Source of the DNA: JAVBPA01 sp031549925
Lineage (GTDB): Bacteria > Bacillota > Clostridia > Oscillospirales > CAG-272
Direction of reading: 5' to 3'
Assembly: GCA_031549925.1 (NCBI GenBank)
Contig: JAVBPA010000006.1
Span: 1 to 64,000, forward strand
Length of the DNA stretch: 64,000 bases
Shown here: positions 54,901-63,576 of the stretch, in pieces
Layout of the letters: each line of letters starts with the position of its first letter
Numbering within the stretch: the stretch's first letter is position 1
Program-made: the position numbers and the translations under genes
The notes under the pieces: model-generated
Seen by the model: only the letters and a program-made list of their open reading frames with translations
Database searches by the model: none
Told to the model about the DNA's origin: nothing

Positions 54901-57900
54901 ATTATATTTAAATAACGGAGAAAAAACAATAAAATTAAATGAAGGAAATTTTATATACAGCGACAATTCCGTTGTATATAACAAATCAAGCGGAGATATT
55001 AAAACTGAAACTATTATTACAATGCATGGAATAATGAGTTGTCTCTGTATTCATATTGATGTCAACGGAACAGCGGGAAATATTTGTCCGATGCTATATT
55101 TTGAACCTGTTTTAGCCGCTCCGAAGGATTACAATGCTCATCCAATGTTTTGGGATTTATCTGTTGAAGCTTCATATTCAGCAGATGAAAATATATTATA
55201 TTACCGCAGACGCCCCAGAGGAGAAAAAGACCCCGATAGATATTTGGCTGTTTCATTTTTAGGCGGAAGTATTGAATTTGAAATAAACCGCGATGTGCTG
55301 CCTTTTATGTATACATCAGAAGATATAATGGCTTTGTGCGGCAGTCAGATGTCAAACAGGGAAGGGGGATGTATTATACCGGTTTGCGCGGTACAAAAAA
55401 AATCGTTCACCAAAAAAGGTAAATACTCCTGCGATTTTATTATTGCCAGTGCGTTTTCTAAAAAGGAAGCTTCGCAAATAATAAAATATATTCGTTTTAT
55501 TAAAAAAGAAAATGGGAAAATACAAAATGAATTTATAAAATCAATTTCCTCTGTTACAAAAAGCCGTATAGCGATATCCGGAGGATATATGGATTATTCT
55601 TCTGACAGAAGATATGCGACTTATATGCTTGCTTGTTTGAGATATGAATTGAAAAATCAAAACGATAAATTACCTGCCGATTATTTATGGAAATATGGGA
55701 TATCCGCGGATTTACCGATAATAGTATTATCCTTTTCAGACAATTGTTTTATAAACAACGAAAGTTTATGTAATAACTCCATTCGTATAGCTTCCGGATT
55801 TATAAGCGCTCACCGCATGTTAATGATAGGAGGAGTAAGATTTGATGTTGTATTTTTATATAACGAAACAAATGTTTACGGAGAACCTAAAAAAAATATA
55901 TTAATCGATTTAATAAAAAGTTTGGGAAGCGAATCAATTCTGCAAAGAAAAGGCGGTATATTTATACTGCCAAATGAAAATCAAGTATATGATAATTTAA
56001 ATAAAAATTCGCGTATTTTAATTGATTTAAATAAAGACACTGTTTTTTCTGAAATATACAACGGAGGTATTGAATCTTATAAAAAATTAAATCAAAATAA
56101 TAAGCATATTACAAAAATAACCGCTTACGGCGGATATAAAACAGGTTTTTCGGAAAACGAATTTATAATAAATAAAGATAAACAACGCGTTCCCTGGTCT
56201 TATATTTATTGTAATTCATGTTTCGGGACTCTTGTAACTCAAAGCAGCGCGGGATTTTCATGGTTTAGAAATGCAAATCAAGGGAGACTCACTAAATGGA
56301 ACGGTGATATTTTACTTGGAGGACTTTTTGAAGTAATAATAGCTGAACTTGCAGGATCTAAATATGATTTATGCGCTGTTTCATCATCTGTTAGATATAA
56401 TCGCGGCTGTGCTGTTTACGAAGGTTTTATAGGTTCGCAGTCCAATGTAAAGTTCACCGTAAAAATCGGTGTCGACAGAAAGCTTCCGGTTAAATTAATT
56501 GTTGTTTCAACTTCTGTACCTTGCGAAATAAAATATGAAATAAAAAAAGAAACAAGCGAATATGCACAAAATCTATTTTTATACAAACCTTGCAGCGGAT
56601 GTTTTTTGCTGGGTTGGGCTAACAATATAAAAGCTCGTGAATTTATTTTGGAAAAATATAAATCAGAATCAGATATTGAAAATGAATTTGAGTTATACAA
56701 ACAAAATGTAAACGAAAGTTTTTGCGGAATTAAAATAAATACTAATATAAAATCAATTGACGAAATGATGAATTTCTATTTACCGTATCAGACATATTAT
56801 AGCAGGATGCTTGCAAGAACAGGATTTTATCAAGTCGGCGGAGCATACGGCTTCCGTGATCAATTACAGGATTGTCTTGGAATCATTTATCACAACCCCA
56901 AAAAAGTATTTTGCCATATAATACGCTGCGCTTCCCGCCAATACGAAAACGGAGATGTAATGCATTGGTGGCATGAAGGAAATCAGCTGCGCGGAATCAG
57001 AACAAAATGCTCTGACGATATGTTATGGCTTCCTTATGTAACATCTGAATATGTAAAACAAACGAACGATTACAGCATTTTGAAAATAAATGTAAATTAT
57101 ATTAATTCACTTCCTCTTCAATCATCATTGAACAATAATCATAATAATCCGGAAAAGGAAAGATATGAATCTCCAAAAAAATCAAATGTATCGGAAAATA
57201 TATACAACCACTGTGTAAGAGCAATTTTATATGCTTGTGATTTCGGATCGCATGGTTTACCGAAAATAGGAAGCGGAGACTGGAACGACGGATTTAATAA
57301 CGTAGGAGCAAACGGAAAAGGTGAAAGTGTTTGGCTGGCTTTTTTTCTGCGTTTGGTATTAAAATCTTTTATTCCTGTTTGCGAATATATGGAAGATATA
57401 TCTACCGCTTCAAAATTATACGAAATTGAAAAAAACATTAATATAAATACCGAAAGACACGCGTGGGAAGGAGACCGATATATAAGAGGTTATTACGATA
57501 ATGGTTTTCCGCTTGGTTCAAATGAATCGGTAGAATGTACTATTGATGCTTTACCGCAGGCTTTTTCAGCATTGGTAAACGGTATTACTTTAAATTCGGA
57601 AAAAGCTGTAGATACTGCGTATGAAAAACTATTCGACCGTGAAAACGGAATATATAAACTTTTTGAAAACCCTTTTAATTTCCGCCATATAAACAATCCC
57701 GGATATATACGCGGATATGTTCCCGGAGTCAGAGAAAACGGAGGACAATATACTCACGCGGCAGTTTGGGCGGCTTGGGGGCTTATCAAAGCAGGAAGAT
57801 ATGACAGAGCTTTTGAAATATTGGACGCAATAAATCCTGCTCAAAAATATTTCGGAAATAAAACAAATAACAAGGATAAAAATGATAAAGCTTACGATAT

Positions 57901-58261
57901 TTATCGGGCTGAACCTTACGCTTTGGCGGGAGATGTTTATTCAAATCAAAATTTTATAGGACGTGCCGGCTGGACTCTTTATACGGGAGCAGCAGCTTGG
58001 TATTATAAAATTATGCTGGAAGAAGTTTTAGGTTATATTGAAATAGGTTCAGGATTTACAATATCTCCTCATTTGCCTTCTGAAATTAAGAATTATACGA
58101 TATCAATCAACAAATATGATACTGTGTACGAATTATCAATAAATGTAGGTGAAAATTCAATTTATATAATGGACGGACAAATTGTGAATAATTGGTTTCC
58201 GTTTGATAAAAGTTACCATAAATGCGAAATAACTGTTGAAAAAAATAAATCTCTGGTGTAG
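51911..58261 (+). CDS. Cyclic beta-1,2-glucan synthase-like protein (GT84-GH189-GH94), main part
   Basis: A 2116-residue frame, with a further 68 codons in frame upstream to 51707. The first codon, TTG 51911, has no good start signals, so this is the rest of the broken gene. Domains: GT84 glycosyltransferase (LDADTDFG near residue 153, HDILEGGYLRAGFLSD, RLHRWIRGD); several membrane helices (about residues 330-500); a PF10091/GH189 transglycosylase domain (SESRSTLYYVIASG, GYIGLLSWTGTMFEYFMP, SPYSSFLTL); then GH94 phosphorylase-like domains with ENGDVMHWWHEGNQ and GSGDWNDG (Asp1790). Known homologues polymerise, cyclise and trim beta-1,2-glucan. If the frameshift is real the product would be non-functional or depend on recoding. 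Confidence 0.8.
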   Translation: MSIYNIPDDIKTLVVTTTLLFGEKSDKKVFDRIEQFYLSQKMDKNIDNSNLVFGILGDMVDSSEAVNEKDSAVISYAEDRINSLNKKYNGAFYLFIRKRVWCETEKRYLGRDRKRGAVTDLIRAVCGKPNEFSVLLGDKKYLTSVKYVITLDADTDFGIADAYSMTAAMCHNSNKPVIKNGRVVSGYAIMQPRMDTSLTAAFASPFTVMMCGGGGFDIYSSAAFDLYQSVFGEGIFCGKGIIDAHVYYKLLNDTFPEEKILSHDILEGGYLRAGFLSDLALTDSFPKTPVSYFDRLHRWIRGDIQAIFFAKKPLNKLSVYKLYDNIRRASVPVFSFFLLIISVLYKNLYTDYNSVPVVFASVLYIIYPFIEALFKLTKYSGRRFFSNLVPGIWHSLCYTLYSLASLGYLAIRTFDAMIRSLYRVVISKKNLLQWVTASESDNIKRGGLLYYHIRMLPSFLLGILFLFSKLGFIRFLGILWFLCPISSYFLGKDYIRNKKISNKNKEYLKSHAVDMWRYFSSLVNENENHLPPDNYQFSPSDEIAHRTSPTNIGLYLLSCLSARDIGIIESKELYNRISSTLNTVSSLPMWNGHLYNWYDTRTLDVIGTPFISTVDSGNFITSLVTLINGLKNYAGENVSFVKLIVQADKIVKNADFLSLYNKKRKLLSIGYDKNSESLGDACYDIFMSESRSTLYYVIASGQIPCPRETWRKMRRPLISHGGYIGLLSWTGTMFEYFMPALLLPIKYGSMSHQALYYALNMQVSKAIDGIWGISESCYYTFDGEMNYQYKAFGAQELALKSGMDKDIVISPYSSFLTLSIAPQKSIINLRKLEKLGMYGKYGFYESVDYTKTRVGKGHALIRTCMAHHIGMSIVAIDNAINSNIMQKRFMEESNCTAAQTLLEERIPDCANLYKNKLNNKTIKRNTNFNYKNTKNNSFNYNNSVNIKNNVSSVCFDTAMLSNNKFYMIASYDGRITLYDGKTALTNPDVSDIRRSLSLYLNNGEKTIKLNEGNFIYSDNSVVYNKSSGDIKTETIITMHGIMSCLCIHIDVNGTAGNICPMLYFEPVLAAPKDYNAHPMFWDLSVEASYSADENILYYRRRPRGEKDPDRYLAVSFLGGSIEFEINRDVLPFMYTSEDIMALCGSQMSNREGGCIIPVCAVQKKSFTKKGKYSCDFIIASAFSKKEASQIIKYIRFIKKENGKIQNEFIKSISSVTKSRIAISGGYMDYSSDRRYATYMLACLRYELKNQNDKLPADYLWKYGISADLPIIVLSFSDNCFINNESLCNNSIRIASGFISAHRMLMIGGVRFDVVFLYNETNVYGEPKKNILIDLIKSLGSESILQRKGGIFILPNENQVYDNLNKNSRILIDLNKDTVFSEIYNGGIESYKKLNQNNKHITKITAYGGYKTGFSENEFIINKDKQRVPWSYIYCNSCFGTLVTQSSAGFSWFRNANQGRLTKWNGDILLGGLFEVIIAELAGSKYDLCAVSSSVRYNRGCAVYEGFIGSQSNVKFTVKIGVDRKLPVKLIVVSTSVPCEIKYEIKKETSEYAQNLFLYKPCSGCFLLGWANNIKAREFILEKYKSESDIENEFELYKQNVNESFCGIKINTNIKSIDEMMNFYLPYQTYYSRMLARTGFYQVGGAYGFRDQLQDCLGIIYHNPKKVFCHIIRCASRQYENGDVMHWWHEGNQLRGIRTKCSDDMLWLPYVTSEYVKQTNDYSILKINVNYINSLPLQSSLNNNHNNPEKERYESPKKSNVSENIYNHCVRAILYACDFGSHGLPKIGSGDWNDGFNNVGANGKGESVWLAFFLRLVLKSFIPVCEYMEDISTASKLYEIEKNININTERHAWEGDRYIRGYYDNGFPLGSNESVECTIDALPQAFSALVNGITLNSEKAVDTAYEKLFDRENGIYKLFENPFNFRHINNPGYIRGYVPGVRENGGQYTHAAVWAAWGLIKAGRYDRAFEILDAINPAQKYFGNKTNNKDKNDKAYDIYRAEPYALAGDVYSNQNFIGRAGWTLYTGAAAWYYKIMLEEVLGYIEIGSGFTISPHLPSEIKNYTISINKYDTVYELSINVGENSIYIMDGQIVNNWFPFDKSYHKCEITVEKNKSLV

Positions 58262-58333
58262 AATAGAATCAATCATTATATATTTGATGAATATCCTAAA
58301 AATGATTAATTTATAAAGGATGTGATTTATAAA

Positions 58334-59644
58334 ATGGCGGTATTGCAATATGATATAAAACCCGGGGTAAGGCTTAATTTTATAGAAACCGATAAATTTA
58401 AAACGAATTTTTTATCGGTAAATTATTTAACTCCACTTTCGGAAAAAGATGCATCCATGAAAGCTCTTCTTCCAATGGTATTAAAACGCGGAACACAATC
58501 TTATCCTGATATAACTTCGCTTTCAAAACGTTCAGATATGTTATATGCGACATATATAGGCTATTATAATTATAAAAGAGGCGAAACACAGATATTCGGT
58601 TTTGCCTCGAATATGCTGGCTAACCGGTATGTTAAAGACGGAACAGATATACTGGGCGGAGCTTTGGATTTGTTTGAAGAGGTTATGTTTAAACCTGTTT
58701 TGGAAAACGGAGTTTTTAAATCTGATTACGTTGAAAGTGAAAAAAATAATTTAGCCGATGGTATACGCGCTAAAATAAACAATAAAAATTCATATGCGAT
58801 AAAACGTTGTCAGGAAGAAATGTGCCGCGGAGAAACATACGCGGTCCAAGATACCGGAACGGTGGAGGATGTTTGTGCGATAACTCCTCAGTCTCTTTAT
58901 GAATTTTATCTTGATGTTATAAACCGTGCCCGCATTGAAATATTTTTTGTCGGAATGTGCGATATTAATTCGCTCGTTGATTCGCTGCGTAAATTGTTCA
59001 GCCCGATAAACCATGTAGAGGGATTTATTCCGTATACAAATGTTATCAGAAAAGCGGATAAAATACGCGAGATAACCGAGGAACAACCGGTTTCACAAGG
59101 GAAATTATCAATGGGCTTCCGTACAAATACTGTTCTAGCGGACGGTGATTACCATAAATTTATAGTGTTTGCGGAAATTTTCGGTTCTTCTCCCTCATCA
59201 AAATTATTTATGAATGTAAGAGAAAAATTGAGTTTGTGTTATTATTGTTCTTTGTTGCCCGAACCGCAAAAGGGAATTATGATTATTGCTTCCGGTATAG
59301 AAGTTGAAAATAAACAAAAAGCGCAGGATGAAATATTAGTGCAATTGGAAGCAATGCGGAACGGCGAATTTACTGATGAGGAAATAAATTCCGCTAAAAT
59401 TTCAATCATTAACGATTACCGGAGCATCGGGGACAGTGCGGGAGCTATGGATAGCTGGTATATCGGACGTATGCTTGCCGGATTAAACAATACTCCGGAA
59501 GAAGCCTCCGAATTATTAGAATCGGTAACACGCGAAGATATTATAAATGCCGCAAAAAATATATCTCTTGATATGATTTATTTTATGAAAGGTACTCTTG
59601 TCTCAAATCAAGCCGAAGAGGAGGGTGATGAAAACGATGAATAA
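58334..59644 (+). CDS. M16-family peptidase homologue, probably inactive (YmfF-like)
   Basis: A 436-residue protein with M16 architecture but without the HxxEH zinc motif: the place where it should be reads LLPMVLKRGTQSYPD. It is like YmfF, the inactive half of the YmfF/YmfH pair (sometimes linked to EF-P modification). AAGGATG lies upstream of ATG 58334; an in-frame GTG at 58322 overlaps this signal and is not used. It overlaps the active homologue by eight bases. Confidence 0.85.
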   Translation: MAVLQYDIKPGVRLNFIETDKFKTNFLSVNYLTPLSEKDASMKALLPMVLKRGTQSYPDITSLSKRSDMLYATYIGYYNYKRGETQIFGFASNMLANRYVKDGTDILGGALDLFEEVMFKPVLENGVFKSDYVESEKNNLADGIRAKINNKNSYAIKRCQEEMCRGETYAVQDTGTVEDVCAITPQSLYEFYLDVINRARIEIFFVGMCDINSLVDSLRKLFSPINHVEGFIPYTNVIRKADKIREITEEQPVSQGKLSMGFRTNTVLADGDYHKFIVFAEIFGSSPSSKLFMNVREKLSLCYYCSLLPEPQKGIMIIASGIEVENKQKAQDEILVQLEAMRNGEFTDEEINSAKISIINDYRSIGDSAGAMDSWYIGRMLAGLNNTPEEASELLESVTREDIINAAKNISLDMIYFMKGTLVSNQAEEEGDENDE

Positions 59645-60938
59645 TCAGGTAAATGTTAAAACAAATGATTTTATCGGTGAAAAATATTACAGCATTAAAC
59701 ACAAAAGCGGGCTTGATATATATATATTTCCGAAAAATCTTTCAACTTCCTATGCTTTGTTCGGGACAAAATACGGTTCGGTAGACAATAAATTTAAAAT
59801 TGCGGGTGAAAACGAATATATTAAAGTTCCTGACGGTATCGCACATTTTTTGGAACATAAAATGTTTGAAAATGAAAACGGAGAAGATACATTTCTTCGG
59901 TATGCGAAAACCGGAGCAAACGCAAACGCTTACACATCATTTAATATGACCGCTTATTTATTTTCCTGCACGGCAAATTTTTATAAATCGCTTGAAATAT
60001 TGCTTGATTTTGTAACTGCTCCTTATTTTACACCCGAAACCGTTCAAAAAGAGCAGGGAATAATAGCTCAGGAAATAAAAATGGGTGAAGATAATCCCGG
60101 AAACCGTTTGATTTTCGATTTGCTTAAAGCATTATATGAAAAGCATACTGTGAGGATTGAAATAGCAGGCACGGTAGAATCGATTTCCCATATAACAGCA
60201 GATGTTTTATATAAATGTTACAACGCTTTTTATAATCTGCATAATATGGCGCTTATAGTTTGCGGTGATGTTTCTGTAAATGAAACACTTGAAATAGCCG
60301 ATAAATATTTAAAAGAACAGCCGGATTTTTCCGTAGAATCTGTATATCCCGAAGAAAAACCGCAAGTTTTCCGTAAATATACTACCAGAAAAATGCAAGT
60401 AGCAAAACCGCTTTTTAATATCGGAGTTAAAAATAACGATATACCCAAAGATGCAAAAGAACGCGCAAAACTTCAAGCTTCAATCGGTATTATAAACGAT
60501 ATGCTTTTCGGACGGGCTAGTGATTTTTTCAATTCGCTTTATACAGAAGGTTTAATATCGAATTCTTTCGGTTATTGGTCTGAAACATGCAAAAGTTTTT
60601 CGCTTATATCTATATCGGGAGATTCAAAAGATCCGGACGAAGTTTACAGACGTTTCTGCGAATATATAAAAGAAAAAAAGAAAACCGGACTTGATAAATC
60701 GGATTTTGAAAGATGTTTCAGAATTTCGTATACAAGTTTTATCAAAGGTTTTGACAGTACTGATAATATTGCGAATAATTTTTTGAATTTTATTTTCGAA
60801 GATTTGGATATGCTTGATTATGTCGATATATTGAACACTATATCTTTTGATGATATATGTTTAATATTTAATAAAATTTATTGCGAAGACTATATGGCAA
60901 TGGCTACAATATATCCTCTGGAAGCGGTCAACACATGA
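59637..60938 (+). CDS. M16-family zinc peptidase (YmfH-like)
   Basis: A 433-residue metallopeptidase with HFLEHKMFE (zinc-binding HxxEH) and a downstream Glu region GIIAQEIKMGEDNPGNR, all as in active M16 members. The partner at 58334 is inactive; such pairs likely work as a heterodimer. GAGGAGGGTG precedes ATG 59637. The lgt start overlaps its stop as ATGA. Confidence 0.88.
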   Translation: MNNQVNVKTNDFIGEKYYSIKHKSGLDIYIFPKNLSTSYALFGTKYGSVDNKFKIAGENEYIKVPDGIAHFLEHKMFENENGEDTFLRYAKTGANANAYTSFNMTAYLFSCTANFYKSLEILLDFVTAPYFTPETVQKEQGIIAQEIKMGEDNPGNRLIFDLLKALYEKHTVRIEIAGTVESISHITADVLYKCYNAFYNLHNMALIVCGDVSVNETLEIADKYLKEQPDFSVESVYPEEKPQVFRKYTTRKMQVAKPLFNIGVKNNDIPKDAKERAKLQASIGIINDMLFGRASDFFNSLYTEGLISNSFGYWSETCKSFSLISISGDSKDPDEVYRRFCEYIKEKKKTGLDKSDFERCFRISYTSFIKGFDSTDNIANNFLNFIFEDLDMLDYVDILNTISFDDICLIFNKIYCEDYMAMATIYPLEAVNT

Positions 60939-61930
60939 ATCAGACATCAAATATAATAGGTTTTCCCGGTTTAGGAATAGAATCTTTAACTATTGAACCA
61001 ACGGTTTTTTCTTTCGGAAATTTTCACATCGCTTGGTATGGGATAATAATAACCTTGGGTATGATAGCCGGATTTTTCTACGCGTTATACAGAGCTAAAT
61101 TTGAAAATATATCTGTTGACGATGTTTTGGATTTAGCTTTATACGGAATTGTTTCGGCTGTAGTGGGAGCACGTTTATATTATGTTTTATTTAATTTGGA
61201 TCATTATAAAACATTCTACGATGTAATAGCTGTTTGGAACGGAGGACTTGCTATTTACGGAGGTATTATTGCGGCTGTTATCGCTGTTATTATAATTTCC
61301 AAAATAAAAAAGATAAAAATCGCAAAAAATTTCGATATGGTTATGCCGGCTATTATGCTGGGACAAATTATCGGGCGTTGGGGGAATTTTGTAAATGCTG
61401 AAGCATACGGCAGCGAAACAATACTCCCCTGGCGTATGGCAATTTACAAAATAGGGAGCACTACCTTCAAAAATCCGATATTTGTACATCCTACGTTTTT
61501 GTACGAATCTCTTTGGAATTTAATAGGGTTTATATTAATTAACATCTTTTATAAGAAAAAACGTTTCGATGGTCAAATCGCACTTATGTATTTTATATGG
61601 TACGGTACCGGAAGAGCATTAATAGAAGGTCTGCGTACAGACAGTCTGATGGTTTTAGATATAAGAGTATCACAACTTGTATCTGTGATAGCGGTTGCGG
61701 TTTCACTTGTTATAATGGTGATATTTTCAGCAAAACATTCTAAAAAACAAAGCGAAATAGAAGATGAATTAATCGATAACGCGATGATGATAGATAATAC
61801 AAATGCCGGCGAACAAATGGAAGAAGCTGTAAGAGAACTTCCGGTTATTGATGATTTTGATGATAATATTAAAAATAACGAAGAAAACTTAAATAGCAGC
61901 GATAGTAACGTAAACAGTAATAAAAACTAA
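60935..61930 (+). CDS. lgt: Phosphatidylglycerol-prolipoprotein diacylglyceryl transferase
   Basis: Membrane enzyme adding diacylglycerol to the lipobox cysteine. The 331-residue product has about seven membrane helices, the AWYGIIITLGMIAGF segment and the signature GRWGNFVNAEAYG with Arg148. The C-terminus is an acidic Asn/Asp-rich tail not needed for catalysis. ATG 60935 overlaps the peptidase stop. Together with lspA and lnt it completes the lipoprotein pathway. Confidence 0.95.
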   Translation: MNQTSNIIGFPGLGIESLTIEPTVFSFGNFHIAWYGIIITLGMIAGFFYALYRAKFENISVDDVLDLALYGIVSAVVGARLYYVLFNLDHYKTFYDVIAVWNGGLAIYGGIIAAVIAVIIISKIKKIKIAKNFDMVMPAIMLGQIIGRWGNFVNAEAYGSETILPWRMAIYKIGSTTFKNPIFVHPTFLYESLWNLIGFILINIFYKKKRFDGQIALMYFIWYGTGRALIEGLRTDSLMVLDIRVSQLVSVIAVAVSLVIMVIFSAKHSKKQSEIEDELIDNAMMIDNTNAGEQMEEAVRELPVIDDFDDNIKNNEENLNSSDSNVNSNKN

Positions 61931-61944
61931 AAACGGAGAATAAA

Positions 61945-62793
61945 ATGGCAAAAATTCTTGACGGAAAATTAACTGCGGCTAAATATAAAGAAAAACTTAC
62001 AGCCGAAATTGCGGCTATGGAACAAAAACCCGGACTTGCTGTAATAATTGCGGGAAATGATCCGGCTTCACAAATATATGTGAGAAATAAAAAAATTGCT
62101 TGTAACGAAGTAGGGATGTACAGCGAAATTATTGAACTTTCCGATTATGTTACGGAAGAAGAACTATTTTTAATAATTGATAAATTAAATAAAAGATCAG
62201 ATATTCATGGAATATTAGTTCAGTCACCTCTTCCGGCAAGTCTCGATGAAAAAAAGATATTAGCGGCTATTGATGTTTCGAAAGATGTTGACGCTTTTAA
62301 TTACAGTAATATAGGACGCATTATGTCGGGAGAATATAATTTTGTACCGTGTACTCCCGCAGGTATCATGGTATTGCTTGAGGAATACGGAATATCGGTT
62401 GAAGGAAAAGAATGTGTTGTAGTCGGAAGATCAAATATTGTCGGTAAACCCATGGCAATGCTGCTTCTTCATTCAAACGGAACCGTTACGGTGTGCCATT
62501 CAAAAACTAAAAATTTGGCTGAGGTATGTTCACGCGCCGATATATTGGTAGTAGCAATCGGACGCGAAAGATACATAAAAGCTGATATGGTAAAACCGGG
62601 CGCTGTTGTTATCGATGTAGGTATGAACCGCAAACCCGGAAGCAAAAAAGTATACGGCGATGTTGATTTTGTAAATGTAGAGCCTATTGCGGAATATATA
62701 ACTCCTGTTCCGGGCGGAGTAGGTCCGATGACAATATTAATGCTTTTAAAAAATACAATAACAGCGGCGAAAATAGCGCAGGGAATTAAATAA
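61945..62793 (+). CDS. folD: Bifunctional methylenetetrahydrofolate dehydrogenase/cyclohydrolase
   Basis: Links methylene-THF and formyl-THF. The 282-residue product has the catalytic YVRNKKIACNEVGM (Lys), GILVQSPLP, PCTPAGIMVLL, VVGRSNIVGKPMAMLL and VTPVPGGVGPMT-like TPVPGGVGPMTILML blocks. ACGGAG precedes ATG 61945. It follows lgt by 14 bases and is probably cotranscribed with it. Confidence 0.96.
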   Translation: MAKILDGKLTAAKYKEKLTAEIAAMEQKPGLAVIIAGNDPASQIYVRNKKIACNEVGMYSEIIELSDYVTEEELFLIIDKLNKRSDIHGILVQSPLPASLDEKKILAAIDVSKDVDAFNYSNIGRIMSGEYNFVPCTPAGIMVLLEEYGISVEGKECVVVGRSNIVGKPMAMLLLHSNGTVTVCHSKTKNLAEVCSRADILVVAIGRERYIKADMVKPGAVVIDVGMNRKPGSKKVYGDVDFVNVEPIAEYITPVPGGVGPMTILMLLKNTITAAKIAQGIK

Positions 62794-62802
62794 AAATATA
62801 TT

Positions 62803-62836
62803 AAACAGGAAAGGCATTAAAACTCCTTTCCTGTTT
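62803..62836. terminator. Bidirectional terminator between folD and sigF
   Basis: A perfect 12-bp stem AAACAGGAAAGG/CCTTTCCTGTTT (62803-62814 and 62825-62836) with a 10-base loop, T-rich on both sides, between convergent folD and sigF. Confidence 0.8.
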
Positions 62837-62838
62837 AT

Positions 62839-63576
62839 TTATGATTCGATGTTCAATTGATTCCGTAATATTTCTTTTATCTTTTTTTCCTCTCTTGATA
62901 TTTTTACTTGAGTTAATCCGAGCATATCGCCTGTTTGTTGTTGTGACAATCCCCGGAACCATCGGAGCGAAACAATTTTTCTATGAAGCGGAGTCAAAGC
63001 TTTTACCGCTTCTGCCAAAGCGATTCTTTCTGTTATTTCTTCCACTTTGCTTGATTTTTCCGCAATTTGTGAACCAAGAGTTATTGTTTCGTCGTCGCCT
63101 GCCGGTTCTGAAAGAGATCTGACCGGAGAAGAAGCTTCAAGAGCGACCGCCGCTTCTTCCGTTGTAATTCCGCATAATTCAGCAAGTTCTGAAAGGCGGG
63201 GTTCATGACCGTTTTCGCGAATAAATATTTCTCTGCGTTTTATTATGTCGATACTTTGCCGTTTTAAAGTGCGACCCAATTTTATTTGTCCGTCATCACG
63301 TAAAAAGCGTCTGATTTCACCTATAATCAAAGGAACAGCATAAGTTGAAAATACAGTCCCGAAGCTTTCATCATAGCTGCGAACCGCTTTTATCATACCG
63401 ATAATACCTATTTGTACTAAATCTTCATATTCTGTTCCTCTGTCACGGAAGCGTGCGGCTATATTTTTTACAAGCCCCATATTTTTTTCGATAAGCAAAT
63501 CAAGAGCCGATTTATCACCTTCGCGAAAAGCTTTAAGAAGAGAAGCGTTCTCTTCATATATGAGATTATTTGTCAT
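62839..63576 (-). CDS. sigF: RNA polymerase sporulation sigma factor F
   Basis: First forespore-specific sigma factor. The 245-residue product has the sigma-70 regions: region 2 with DLVQIGIIGMIKAVRSYDES and GTVFSTYAVPLIIGEIRRFLRDDG, region 3, and a C-terminal HTH with LSQQTGDMLGLTQVKISREE (parts shown). Its ATG overlaps the stop of spoIIAB by four bases (ATGA). Its activity is held back by SpoIIAB. Confidence 0.95.
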   Translation of the reverse strand: MTNNLIYEENASLLKAFREGDKSALDLLIEKNMGLVKNIAARFRDRGTEYEDLVQIGIIGMIKAVRSYDESFGTVFSTYAVPLIIGEIRRFLRDDGQIKLGRTLKRQSIDIIKRREIFIRENGHEPRLSELAELCGITTEEAAVALEASSPVRSLSEPAGDDETITLGSQIAEKSSKVEEITERIALAEAVKALTPLHRKIVSLRWFRGLSQQQTGDMLGLTQVKISREEKKIKEILRNQLNIES

